Shown here one piece after another: positions 17,008 through 25,616 of a DNA stretch of 64,000 bases. Source of the stretch: Pseudarthrobacter phenanthrenivorans Sphe3 (GTDB lineage Bacteria; Actinomycetota; Actinomycetes; Actinomycetales; Micrococcaceae). Position 1 is the first letter of the stretch. The number at the start of each line of letters is the position of its first letter. The notes below the pieces were generated by a model. It made no database searches. It was not told the origin of the DNA and saw only the letters and a program-made list of their open reading frames with translations. The stretch spans positions 1,984,001 to 2,048,000 of the forward strand of contig NC_015145.1 of NCBI RefSeq assembly GCF_000189535.1, given 5' to 3'. The translations under genes and the position numbers were made by a program.

Positions 17008-18459
17008 TCACCAGGGGCTGGGTTTGTAGTCCTTGAGGAACACGCCGTACTGGTCCTCGCCGCTCTCGCCCATCACGATGGGATCGTAGACCCGGGCGGC
17101 CCCGTCCACCAGGTCCAAGGGGGCGTGGAATCCTTCCTCCATCAGCCGGACCTTGGTGAAATGCGGCCGTTCGTCCGTGATCCAGCCGGTGTCCACCGCC
17201 GTCATCAGGATGCCGTCGCTGTCCAGCATCTCCTGCGCGCTGGTCCTGGTCATCATGTTCAGCGCAGCTTTGGCCATGTTCGTGTGGGGGTGGCCCGGAC
17301 CCTTGTAGGCACGGGAAAACTGCCCCTCCATGGCGGAGACGTTCACGATGTACTTGCGGCGGGCGGTGGAGCGCTTCATGGCGGCCCGGAGCCGGCTGAC
17401 CAGCAGGAACGGCGCCGTGACATTGCAGAGCTGGACTTCAAGCATCTCCAGCGGGTCCACCTCGTCCACCACCTGGGTCCAGCTGTTGATGGTGGCCAGA
17501 TCCGGGACCAGCCCGCCGGCGTCGATGGCCGTGCCGGAGGCGATGCGCTCCAGGGATGCCGATCCTGTGGACAGGGCAAGCGACGTGATGGCGTCTCCGG
17601 CGAGGACAGGATGCTCGGTGACGCTGCTGGCCAGGGCCAGGGGGTGCTTGTCGTGGGCATGGCCGAAGGTCACCAGCTCGGGCCCGCCGTTGGCCCGTTC
17701 CAGGGCGGCCGGCAGCGGCTCGTCCTCAGCGTCCACCAGCGGCTTGTAGGCGTTGCCGGAACGGCGGACGGTCTGCGCGGCATTGTTGATGATGATGTCC
17801 AGCGGGCCGGCTTCGTTGAGCGAATCCGTCAGGGCCATGACCTGGGCGGGATCGCGGAGGTCGATGCCCACGATCCGGAGCCGGTGGAGCCATTCAGCGC
17901 TGTCCTCCATCGCCGCGAACCGGCGGGCCGCATCCTTGGGGAACCGGGTGGTGATGGTGGTGTGCGCGCCGTCGCGGAGGAGCCGCAACGCAATGTACAT
18001 CCCGATTTTGGCCCGGCCGCCGGTCAGGAGGGCGCGCCTGCCCGTGAGGTCGGTGCGTGCATCGCGCTTGCTGTGGCTGAAGGCGGCGCACTCCGGGCAC
18101 AGCTGGTGGTAGAAGGCGTCCACCTGCGTGTAGTGCTGCTTGCAGATATAGCAGGGCCGCGAGCGGATAAGGTGGCCTGCAACCTTGCCGGTGGCGGACG
18201 GCGCGAGCTTGTTGCCGCGGGTTTCGTCGTCGATCCGGTCCGGCGCCGCAGTGGCCGTCTGGGCCAGCACGGCACGGTCTGCCTCGGAGATGAGGTCCCG
18301 CTTGGTAACCCTGCGGTGCCGCTTGACGGCCTTGAACATCTTCCCGGTGGCACGGCGCACGGAAACGTAGTCCGGGTGCTCCTCGTCATATGCATGAATG
18401 GTGTTCAGGACCTTGAGGCAGGCCTGGATTTCCTCAGGGGTCAGATCGGGGGAGCTCAC
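17008..18459 (-). CDS. Zinc-ribbon-fused SDR protein lacking the catalytic Tyr
   Basis: A 483-residue protein in three parts. Residues 1-100 are a basic helical region. Next comes a CYIC...CPEC four-cysteine pair (about 105-126), a probable zinc ribbon. From about residue 140 there is a short-chain dehydrogenase domain (ALLTGGRAKIGMYIA, IIINNAAQTV, YIVNVSAMEGQ). At the active site the YxxxK tyrosine is replaced: the sequence reads TNMAK, with a 5-residue insertion between Ser and this position. It may be a non-classical reductase or a binding protein. It starts at GTG 18459 with TAAAAT 7 bases upstream, just downstream of glgC. Confidence 0.82.
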   Translation of the reverse strand: MSSPDLTPEEIQACLKVLNTIHAYDEEHPDYVSVRRATGKMFKAVKRHRRVTKRDLISEADRAVLAQTATAAPDRIDDETRGNKLAPSATGKVAGHLIRSRPCYICKQHYTQVDAFYHQLCPECAAFSHSKRDARTDLTGRRALLTGGRAKIGMYIALRLLRDGAHTTITTRFPKDAARRFAAMEDSAEWLHRLRIVGIDLRDPAQVMALTDSLNEAGPLDIIINNAAQTVRRSGNAYKPLVDAEDEPLPAALERANGGPELVTFGHAHDKHPLALASSVTEHPVLAGDAITSLALSTGSASLERIASGTAIDAGGLVPDLATINSWTQVVDEVDPLEMLEVQLCNVTAPFLLVSRLRAAMKRSTARRKYIVNVSAMEGQFSRAYKGPGHPHTNMAKAALNMMTRTSAQEMLDSDGILMTAVDTGWITDERPHFTKVRLMEEGFHAPLDLVDGAARVYDPIVMGESGEDQYGVFLKDYKPSPW

Positions 18460-18514
18460 CAGCCCAATTTTACAGGCTGGTGCTGCCCCTTTAATCCCGG
18501 CCGGGTATTACCCG

Positions 18515-19924
18515 CTAGGAGATCCGCGCCCCGGTGCCTGAGTCCGCAGCTGCGGCGGCATGGGTTTCGGCCACCTTGTCCACTGACTCCTGCAGCTCCG
18601 GGTACTGCTCCGCCGCAGCCTTGACGGCGTTCGGAACCAGGTGGAGGTTGCGGGCAGCGAGCTGGCGTTCCTCGTCGCCGGGCTCCGGGACGGCCTGTCC
18701 CTTGGCAAGCACGGTGATGCCCGAGTCGGTTACCTTGAATCCGCGGGCGCGGTCCAGGTCGGCGTCCAGGCCGATTGCGGCGCCTGCCGGTACCTTGACG
18801 TTCTTGTCGATAATGGCCCGGTTGATCACGGCACCTTCGCCCACCTGCACCTTGTCCATCAGGACGGAGTCGATGACCCGGCTGCTGGTGGCAACATAGA
18901 CGTCGTTGGACAGGACGGAGCCTTCCACGATGCCGCCGGAAATCACCACGCCGTTCGAGACGATCGAGTCCAGGGCGGTGCCAACCGTGTTGTTCTTGCC
19001 GCGGACGAACTTGGCCGGCGGGGAGATGCTCTGCCGGGTGTAGATGGGCCACTCGGAGTTGTACAGGTTGAAGACCGGCAGCGGGGAGATCAGGTCCATG
19101 TGGGCGTCGTAGAAGGAGTCAATGGTTCCCACGTCCCGCCAGTAGGTGCGGTCCCGTTCCGTGGAGCCGGGAATCTCGTTCAGCGTGAAGTCGTACACGC
19201 CGGCCTCACCCTGGTTGACGAAGTAGGGGATGATGTCCCCGCCCATGTCGTGCTTGGTGTCCAGGCGCTCGGCGTCCACGTGGAGCGCGGCCACCAGGGC
19301 GTCGGCGTCAAAGACGTAGTTACCCATGGAGGCGAGGAACTGGGAGGGGTCGGCTGCCAGGCCGGGGGTGGTGGCAGGCTTTTCCACGAAAGCGGCGATC
19401 TTCTGCGGATCGTCCTGGTCCACTTCAATGACGCCGAACTGGTTGGCCATGTGGAGTGGCTGGCGGACGGCAGCCACCGTGGCCTTGGCGCCGCTGTTGA
19501 CGTGCTGCTCCACCATCTGGGCAAAGTCCATCCGGTACACGTGGTCCGCACCGACCACCACCACGATGTCCGGATTGGCGTCATGGATCAGGTTCAGGGA
19601 CTGGTAAATGGCGTTGGCGCTGCCCAGGAACCAGCTCTTGCCCACACGCTGCTGCGCGGGTACGGAAGCTACGTAGTTACCCAACTGGGTGGACATGCGC
19701 CAGGTCTCCGAGATGTGGCGGTCCAGGCTGTGTGACTTGTATTGGGTCAGCACCACGATCTGCAGGTAGCGCGAATTCACCAGGTTGGACAGCGCGAAGT
19801 CGATGAGGCGGTAGCTCCCGGCGAAGGGCACAGCAGGTTTGGCCCGGTCTGCCGTCAGTGGCATCAGCCTGTTTCCCTCGCCGCCTGCAAGGACAATGGC
19901 CAGGACTTTTTTGTTCAACGGCAT
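18515..19924 (-). CDS. glgC: Glucose-1-phosphate adenylyltransferase GlgC
   Basis: Makes ADP-glucose from glucose 1-phosphate and ATP, the committed step of glycogen and maltose-1-phosphate synthesis. The N-terminus has [20 protein letters not shown] and [14 protein letters not shown]. Further marks are [14 protein letters not shown], a C-terminal left-handed beta-helix with SPPAKF and the [12 protein letters not shown] region. ATG 19924 (469 residues) is chosen over the upstream ATG because AGGAG lies 8 bases before it. It is divergent from glgA across 93 bases, a likely shared promoter region. Confidence 0.94.
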   Translation of the reverse strand: MPLNKKVLAIVLAGGEGNRLMPLTADRAKPAVPFAGSYRLIDFALSNLVNSRYLQIVVLTQYKSHSLDRHISETWRMSTQLGNYVASVPAQQRVGKSWFLGSANAIYQSLNLIHDANPDIVVVVGADHVYRMDFAQMVEQHVNSGAKATVAAVRQPLHMANQFGVIEVDQDDPQKIAAFVEKPATTPGLAADPSQFLASMGNYVFDADALVAALHVDAERLDTKHDMGGDIIPYFVNQGEAGVYDFTLNEIPGSTERDRTYWRDVGTIDSFYDAHMDLISPLPVFNLYNSEWPIYTRQSISPPAKFVRGKNNTVGTALDSIVSNGVVISGGIVEGSVLSNDVYVATSSRVIDSVLMDKVQVGEGAVINRAIIDKNVKVPAGAAIGLDADLDRARGFKVTDSGITVLAKGQAVPEPGDEERQLAARNLHLVPNAVKAAAEQYPELQESVDKVAETHAAAAADSGTGARIS

Positions 19925-20017
19925 AATGGTCGCTCCTGTACGCCTTCGTAACTCCCCAAGACAGTCCGGCATGCCCGGACTCCTTCACACTAGAACAGTT
20001 ATGCGTGAAGGACTACC

Positions 20018-21232
20018 TTGGGTCTTGTGCGAATAGACATTGTGACTAAAGAGTTTCCGCCCGAGATCTACGGTGGCGCCGGAGTCCACGTAGCCGAATT
20101 GAGCAGGGTGCTTAGTAAGCACGTTGACCTGCAGGTTCGTGCTTTTGGGGCTCCGCGGGACACCGACTATCATGGCGCCACCGTAACGTCCTACCAGGTG
20201 CCGGAGGACCTGGGCGGGGCGAACCCGGCGGTTCAGACCCTTGGCGTGGACCTGCGCATTGTCCCGGACGTGCAAGGTGCGGACCTGGTCCATTCGCACA
20301 CCTGGTACGCCAATATGGCAGGGCATCTTGCCTCGCTGCTGCACGGCATCCCGCATGTACTGAGCGCGCACAGCCTTGAACCGCTGCGCCCCTGGAAGGC
20401 TGAACAGCTCGGCGGCGGGTACGCCCTCTCGTCCTGGGTGGAGAAAACCGCGTATGAGGCTGCGGCAGCCATCATTGCTGTCTCGGAGGGCATGCGCCAG
20501 GACATCCTGCGCAGCTACCCGGACGTCGATCCGGAAAAGGTCCGGGTGGTCCACAACGGCATCGACGTCGAGCTGTGGCAACGTGACGAGAATGACGACG
20601 CCGTCCGCGCCCTGGGCATCGACCCGGCCAAGCCCAGCGTGGTTTTTGTGGGCAGGAACACGCGACAGAAGGGCGTTCCCTACCTCCTGCGGGCTGCGGC
20701 GAAGCTGCCCGCCGACGTCCAGCTGGTCCTTTGCCTGGGAGCGGCGGACACTCCCGAGCTGGCCGCGGAAACGGCCCGCCTCATTGAGGACCTGCAGAGC
20801 CAGCGCACGGGCGTGGTGCTGATCGAGCGCATGCTGCCGCGCAACGAGCTCATCCAGGTGCTCAGCCACGCCACCGCCTTTGCCTGCCCCTCCATCTACG
20901 AACCGCTCGGCATCGTGAACCTCGAAGCGATGGCGTGCGGCGCTGCGGTGGTGGCCAGCGCGACCGGCGGCATCCCGGAGGTGGTGGAGCACGGCCAGAC
21001 CGGCCTCCTTGTGGAGCTTGAACAGGTGACCGACGGTACCGGTACGCCCCTGGACCCGGAAAAGTTCGTCACCGAGTTCGCGGCAGCCCTCACCGAAGTG
21101 GTGACGGACCCGGAGCGGGCCCGCGCCATGGGGAAGGCCGGCCGGTTGCGGGCGGAGCAGCATTTCTCCTGGGAGTCAATCACCGAAACCACCCTCGAGG
21201 TGTACCGCTCGGTGTTGCCGGCATCCAGCTGA
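20018..21232 (+). CDS. glgA: Glycogen/maltose-1-phosphate synthase (GT4)
   Basis: The 404-residue GT-B glycosyltransferase has the N-terminal IVTKEFPPEIYGGAGVHVAEL, SAHSLEPLRPWK, VVHNGIDVELW, VFVGRNTRQKGVPYLL and the nucleotide-sugar motif ACPSIYEPLGIVNLEAMACG. It belongs to the actinobacterial GT4 type; the M. tuberculosis member Rv1212c (GlgM) makes maltose 1-phosphate from ADP-glucose and glucose 1-phosphate. Which product is made here cannot be told. Two starts are possible: TTG 20018, with AAGGA 5 bases before it, and GTG 20027 (MRIDIVTKEF). Confidence 0.9.
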   Translation: MGLVRIDIVTKEFPPEIYGGAGVHVAELSRVLSKHVDLQVRAFGAPRDTDYHGATVTSYQVPEDLGGANPAVQTLGVDLRIVPDVQGADLVHSHTWYANMAGHLASLLHGIPHVLSAHSLEPLRPWKAEQLGGGYALSSWVEKTAYEAAAAIIAVSEGMRQDILRSYPDVDPEKVRVVHNGIDVELWQRDENDDAVRALGIDPAKPSVVFVGRNTRQKGVPYLLRAAAKLPADVQLVLCLGAADTPELAAETARLIEDLQSQRTGVVLIERMLPRNELIQVLSHATAFACPSIYEPLGIVNLEAMACGAAVVASATGGIPEVVEHGQTGLLVELEQVTDGTGTPLDPEKFVTEFAAALTEVVTDPERARAMGKAGRLRAEQHFSWESITETTLEVYRSVLPASS

Positions 21233-21249
21233 CTGTTCCTGACGCTCGT

Positions 21250-21291
21250 ACGACGGCGCCGCTTCCCTCGTGAGGGGAGCGGCGCCGTCGT
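21250..21291. terminator. Bidirectional terminator between glgA and acyl-CoA oxidase
   Basis: A 20-bp stem with one G-U position (arms 21250-21269 and 21272-21291) lies 17 bases past the glgA stop and 20 bases from the stop of the convergent oxidase gene. It has no long T-tract. Confidence 0.75.
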
Positions 21292-21311
21292 CGTTCAGGC
21301 AGCCGGGGACG

Positions 21312-23417
21312 TCAGTTGCGCTTGCCCGGGACAGTCCTGGCCAGCAGGAATTTCTCGTCCACCGGGGCTCCGCCGCTGGCGCGCTGGCTGCGAAAGTAGG
21401 CACGCGCCTCGTCCTGCCGCTGCTTCTCCGCGCCGGTTGCGATCGCGGCCCGCACATGGTCCCCGCTGTAGCCGAAGGCGTCCACGAGGTCCAGCGCGTG
21501 CGGCCGGATCTTCACCAGCAGCCTGTTGATGTACTCGCCCACGGTGCGGCCCCGCTGCATGGAAAGGCGGCCGTTCATGAGGTACCAGGAGAGGTTCTTC
21601 TCGATCAGGGACAGGCCGAAAAGATCGCGGAGCCACGTCAGGACTATCCGGGTGCCGCTGTCCTCCACCTCTCGCAGCGCGTCCGTGAATGCCTCCCACT
21701 GGAGCAGCTCGGCGTGCGCCTGGGCGGCGTCAATGAGTTCGTTCTGGTGCCGGTTGAACAGGGCAGCGCCCTGTTCCTGGGAAAGCCGGTTACTGCCTTT
21801 GAGGGCGGCCGCCGCTTCGGCGACCATCGTCTGGACCCTGTCCGTGAGGAGGGCCCGCTGGCCTTCCTCGTCACGCAGTGCGATTGCAGCTTTCTGCACC
21901 GAGCCTGTGTCTGCCATGAACTGTGCCACCTGGCGCAGGCCCGTCCGGTGGATCGCGGCCCCGGTTGCCTGGCCCACCACGTAACGGGCCAACACGCCGA
22001 AGTCCACGTTCCGGAACTCCTTGGCGTAGTCGGCCAGGAGACGCTTGGCCACCAGCTGCAGCAGCACGGTGTTGTCGCCCTCGAACGTCGCGTAGACGTC
22101 AAGGTCCGCCCGCAGCGATGCAAACCTGTTTTCGATCAGGAAGCCGGCGCCGCCGCAGGCCTCACGGCACTCCTGCAGTGTGTCCAGCGCATGCCACGTG
22201 CTGAGGGCTTTGAGGGCGGCGGCAAGGGTCTCCAAGTCCTGGCGGTCGGCGTCGGTGTCGTGGGCGCCGGAAAAGACGTCGTCGAACTTTTGCAGCAGCT
22301 GCTCATGGGCGAAGCCGGCGGCGTAGGTGGTGGCCAGCCGGGTGAAGAGGCGGCGCTGGTGCCGCTGGTAGTCGAGCAGGACTTCCTCGTCTGTATGGGA
22401 GGACGCGTTGAACTGGCGGCGCTCGGTGGCGTAGCGGACGGCAGCCTGCAGGGCCACTTTCGATGCTGCCACGGCGGCGCCGTCCAGCGACACCCGGCCC
22501 TGGACCAGAGTCCCCAGCATGGTGAAGAACCGGCGGCCGGGGCTGGCGATGGGGGAGGTGTACGTACCGTCCGGGGCCACGTCGCCGTAACGGTTCAGGA
22601 GATTCGTCCTGGGGATCCGGACGTTGGTGAAGTGCAGCCGGCCGTTGTCGATGCCGTTCAGTCCGCCCTTGGCGCCGTCGTCCTCGCCCCCGATGCCCGG
22701 CAGGAACTCCTTGGTTTCCGGATCGCGCAGGTCCACATAGAAGGCGTGGACGCCATGCTTGACGCCCCGCGTGATGAGCTGGGCGAACACCACGGCTCCC
22801 AGGCCGTCAATCGCGGCGTTTCCGATGTAGTCCTTCCAGGCGGCCCGGAAGGGGGTGTGCACTACGAACTCCTCAGTGGATAGATCGTAGGTGGCCGTCG
22901 TCGCGATGCTGGCCACGTCCGAGCCGTGTCCCGTTTCGGTCATGGCGAAGCAGCCCGGGATGTCCAGGTTCATGATGCCCGGCAACCATTTCGCGTGGTG
23001 TTTGGCGGTGCCAAGGTGCATGACGGCGGAGCCGAAAAGCCCCCACTGTACGCCGGCTTTGATCTGCAGAGAGGGGTCGGCCACCACAAGTTCCTCGAAG
23101 CCGGCGATGTTGCCGCCGTGGTCATCCGAACCGCCCAGGGCGGTGGGGAAAGCGCGGTGCACCGCTTCGTTCTCCACGAGGTATTTGAGCTGGCCAAAAA
23201 CCCTGGTCCGGTGCTCGGTGTGCGTCAGGCCCTCGATCTTATGCAGCTCGGGGCGGGCAGCAAGGTCCCGGGCCTGGACCCGGACCGCAGCCCACTTGCC
23301 CAGCAGCTGCCGGCCAAGCGCTTCGACATCCACAACGGGTTGGGTTGTCGCGGGTACGGTGCTGGATGCTGCGGGTCGCTGCCCTTTGCCTGCGGGGCGG
23401 TCCACTACTTCAGTCAT
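21312..23417 (-). CDS. Acyl-CoA oxidase/dehydrogenase family protein
   Basis: A 701-residue flavoprotein of the acyl-CoA oxidase type, longer than a standard 380-residue dehydrogenase. FAD/substrate marks are CFAMTETGHGSDVASI, the middle domain GAVVFAQL, and ACGGAGFL in the C-terminal helical part. It oxidises acyl-CoA to trans-2-enoyl-CoA in beta-oxidation. The start at ATG 23417 has GAAGGA 6 bases upstream; the frame extends further but without family sequence. It sits downstream of a TetR gene, and with fadA2-fabG4-htdX on the other side it completes the enzymes needed for a beta-oxidation-like cycle. Confidence 0.87.
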   Translation of the reverse strand: MTEVVDRPAGKGQRPAASSTVPATTQPVVDVEALGRQLLGKWAAVRVQARDLAARPELHKIEGLTHTEHRTRVFGQLKYLVENEAVHRAFPTALGGSDDHGGNIAGFEELVVADPSLQIKAGVQWGLFGSAVMHLGTAKHHAKWLPGIMNLDIPGCFAMTETGHGSDVASIATTATYDLSTEEFVVHTPFRAAWKDYIGNAAIDGLGAVVFAQLITRGVKHGVHAFYVDLRDPETKEFLPGIGGEDDGAKGGLNGIDNGRLHFTNVRIPRTNLLNRYGDVAPDGTYTSPIASPGRRFFTMLGTLVQGRVSLDGAAVAASKVALQAAVRYATERRQFNASSHTDEEVLLDYQRHQRRLFTRLATTYAAGFAHEQLLQKFDDVFSGAHDTDADRQDLETLAAALKALSTWHALDTLQECREACGGAGFLIENRFASLRADLDVYATFEGDNTVLLQLVAKRLLADYAKEFRNVDFGVLARYVVGQATGAAIHRTGLRQVAQFMADTGSVQKAAIALRDEEGQRALLTDRVQTMVAEAAAALKGSNRLSQEQGAALFNRHQNELIDAAQAHAELLQWEAFTDALREVEDSGTRIVLTWLRDLFGLSLIEKNLSWYLMNGRLSMQRGRTVGEYINRLLVKIRPHALDLVDAFGYSGDHVRAAIATGAEKQRQDEARAYFRSQRASGGAPVDEKFLLARTVPGKRN

Positions 23418-23519
23418 GTCAATGTCCTTCGTTGGTTCTGACAGGTGCCTGTGGTTTCTTGAGATGCTGTTGGTTCTTGCGGTGTTGGCCTGGGTGTTGC
23501 GCTCTGTCCGGGCCAACCG

Positions 23520-24224
23520 TCAGGTCCGCGCAGCCGCGGAAAGCTCGGGGGCGATGCCCACGCACAGCCACGCCGTGATTTGCCGTGCCATGGCCTCCTG
23601 GTCCGGCTTCGATGGGGAATCCGGGGTTCCCAGCCACTGTTCTCCTGCGTTCCGTACCAGTCCGATAGCGGCTTTGGGCCAGTACCCGATAACGGCCTCC
23701 CGGCCGTCACCCAGATGGGACCGCATGGGGGTGGCGATCATTTCCGCCACCGCGTCAAAGAAGTGTCCCAGCGCTCCCGAGACCGAGCCGGACGCCGGAG
23801 ACCCCTCGGGATCACCACTGCCGTAGCGGGTGACGAACGTGTAGACGTTCGGGCTGGTCTCCGCCATCTGGAGGTAGGCCGAGACCATGGCCAACAGTCC
23901 TTCACGCGGAGTATGGGCGCTTTGGGCCGCTTCCTGGATCCGGCGCTGCATCTGGCTGAGGACCACTTCGCCCACTGCCTGCTGCAGCCCGGCCTTATCG
24001 CCGAAGTACCGGTAGAACACCGACTTGGAGGTTCCCGCGGCAGCAGCGATCTCCTCCATGGAGGCGTCGCTGCCCAGGCCGTGCACAGCGCGGCGCGCGG
24101 ACTTGATCAACTCCCGCCGGCGTTCTTCCCTGTGGTTCTGCCAGCGGGAGGAACGGCCGTCCGACGGCGTGCCGGCAGGCACGGGCGCCCCGGGCAGGGC
24201 GGGGCTTGGTGGGTGGATGTTCAC
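23520..24224 (-). CDS. TetR family transcriptional regulator of the fatty-acid locus
   Basis: The 234-residue repressor has an N-terminal tail of about 25 residues and then the HTH region: REERRRELIKSARRAV, MEEIAAAAGTSKSVFYRYFGDK. The C-terminal ligand domain is variable. GTG 24224 is chosen because a perfect palindrome (24225-24255) directly precedes it and TACGCT lies 7 bases upstream, so the mRNA would be leaderless. The longer frame to 24332 would read through the operator. It probably represses itself and the divergent fadA2-fabG4-htdX operon, with an acyl-CoA as a likely inducer (inference). Confidence 0.88.
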   Translation of the reverse strand: MNIHPPSPALPGAPVPAGTPSDGRSSRWQNHREERRRELIKSARRAVHGLGSDASMEEIAAAAGTSKSVFYRYFGDKAGLQQAVGEVVLSQMQRRIQEAAQSAHTPREGLLAMVSAYLQMAETSPNVYTFVTRYGSGDPEGSPASGSVSGALGHFFDAVAEMIATPMRSHLGDGREAVIGYWPKAAIGLVRNAGEQWLGTPDSPSKPDQEAMARQITAWLCVGIAPELSAAART

Positions 24225-24255
24225 GATACCCAGCGTATCAGGTACGCTGGGTATC
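24225..24255. promoter_or_regulatory. Perfect palindromic TetR operator
   Basis: GATACCCAGCGTA, a 5-base spacer TCAGG, then TACGCTGGGTATC: two perfect 13-base arms. It covers the -10 and start of the tetR promoter on the minus strand and lies 30 bases before the fadA2 ATG. Occupancy would block both directions. Confidence 0.88.
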
Positions 24256-24285
24256 GGTAACCGCACGTGACCCGAGGAGATACCC

Positions 24286-25608
24286 ATGTCCATTGACGGA
24301 CAGTCCATTCCTGACACCCGCAAGGCAGTCATCGTGGGGGGAAACAGGATTCCCTTCGCCCGCGCCGGCGGAACTTACGCAAAATCCTCGAACCTGGACA
24401 TGCTGACCGCCGCCCTGGATGGGCTGATCGCGAGGTTCGGGCTGCAGGATGAACGAATCGGGGAAGTAGCGGCGGGCGCAGTACTGAAGCATTCCAGGGA
24501 TTTCAACCTCACCCGCGAGGCTGTCCTCGGCTCGGCGCTCTCGGCTGAGACGCCCGCCTACGACCTGCAGCAGGCATGCGCCACTGGCCTGGAAACCGTG
24601 GTGGGCCTTGCCAACAAGATCAAGCTGGGCCAAATTGATTCAGCGATCGCCGGCGGCGTCGACTCTGCATCGGATGCCCCCATCGTTGTCAGCGAGGGGC
24701 TCCGGGAAGTGATCCTGGACCTCAACCGCGCCAAAACCCTTCCCCAGCGCCTGCAGGTGCTGAGCCGGCTCCGCCCCAAGGACCTGGCTCCGCTGGCCCC
24801 TGGTACGGCTGAGCCCCGGACAGGACTTTCAATGGGGGAGCACCAGGCCCTGACCACGGCACAGTGGAAGATTACGCGCGAGGCACAGGATGAACTGGCC
24901 TACAAGAGCCACCGGAACCTGGCCGCGGCGTACGAATCCGGATTCTTCGACGACCTGGTCACGCCGTACCGGGGACTGGTGCGCGACGGCAACCTCCGTG
25001 CGGACACTTCGCCGGAGAAGCTGGCCGGCCTCAAGCCCGTTTTCGGCAGGAACCTCGGTGCGGATGCCACGATGACGGCAGGAAACTCCACCCCGCTGAC
25101 GGATGGGGCCTCCACGGTACTGCTGGCATCCGAGGATTGGGCGGACGCCCATGACCTGCCCAAGCTCGCCGCCGTGGTGGACGCGGAAGCGGCCGCCGTG
25201 GACTTTGTCCACGGCAAGGACGGCCTGCTGATGGCTCCCGTCTTCGCCGTGCCCCGGCTGTTGGCCCGGCAGGGGCTCACCCTCGCCGACATCGACTTCT
25301 TTGAGATCCATGAGGCCTTTGCGGCCACGGTCCTCAGCACCCTGGCCGCCTGGGAAGATGAGGAATTTGGGAAGAGCCGGCTCGGCCTGGATGGCGCGTT
25401 TGGCAGCATCGACCGGTCCCGGCTGAACGTTAATGGCTCATCGCTGGCGGCTGGCCATCCCTTCGCCGCGACCGGCGGACGGATCGTAGCTTCGCTGGCC
25501 AAGCAACTGCATGCCAAGGCCCGGAGTGAAGGGCGCCCCGTACGCGGCCTGGTGTCGGTGTGTGCAGCAGGCGGCCAAGGCGTCGTCGCTATTCTCGAAT
25601 CACTGTAG
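24286..25608 (+). CDS. fadA2: Acetyl-CoA C-acyltransferase (FadA2-type thiolase)
   Basis: A 440-residue thiolase performing the last beta-oxidation step (3-ketoacyl-CoA to acyl-CoA plus acetyl-CoA) or the reverse condensation. It has the nucleophile Cys in QQACATGLETV (near residue 94), the His in FFEIHEAFAATVL, NVNGSSLAAGHPFAATGGR and a C-terminal second Cys in VSVCAAGGQG. Gene order with fabG4 and htdX matches M. tuberculosis Rv0243-Rv0242c-Rv0241c. GAGGAG precedes the ATG. Confidence 0.92.
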   Translation: MSIDGQSIPDTRKAVIVGGNRIPFARAGGTYAKSSNLDMLTAALDGLIARFGLQDERIGEVAAGAVLKHSRDFNLTREAVLGSALSAETPAYDLQQACATGLETVVGLANKIKLGQIDSAIAGGVDSASDAPIVVSEGLREVILDLNRAKTLPQRLQVLSRLRPKDLAPLAPGTAEPRTGLSMGEHQALTTAQWKITREAQDELAYKSHRNLAAAYESGFFDDLVTPYRGLVRDGNLRADTSPEKLAGLKPVFGRNLGADATMTAGNSTPLTDGASTVLLASEDWADAHDLPKLAAVVDAEAAAVDFVHGKDGLLMAPVFAVPRLLARQGLTLADIDFFEIHEAFAATVLSTLAAWEDEEFGKSRLGLDGAFGSIDRSRLNVNGSSLAAGHPFAATGGRIVASLAKQLHAKARSEGRPVRGLVSVCAAGGQGVVAILESL

Positions 25609-25616
25609 GGGGACCG

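Noticed and set aside
21270..22883. A 537-codon plus-strand frame opposite the acyl-CoA oxidase
   Set aside because: It mirrors a clear FAD enzyme in the opposite strand and has low-complexity, Gly/Val/His-rich composition typical of shadows.
24225..24332. Longer tetR start at 24332
   Set aside because: It would translate the operator palindrome; the GTG at 24224 directly follows the operator.
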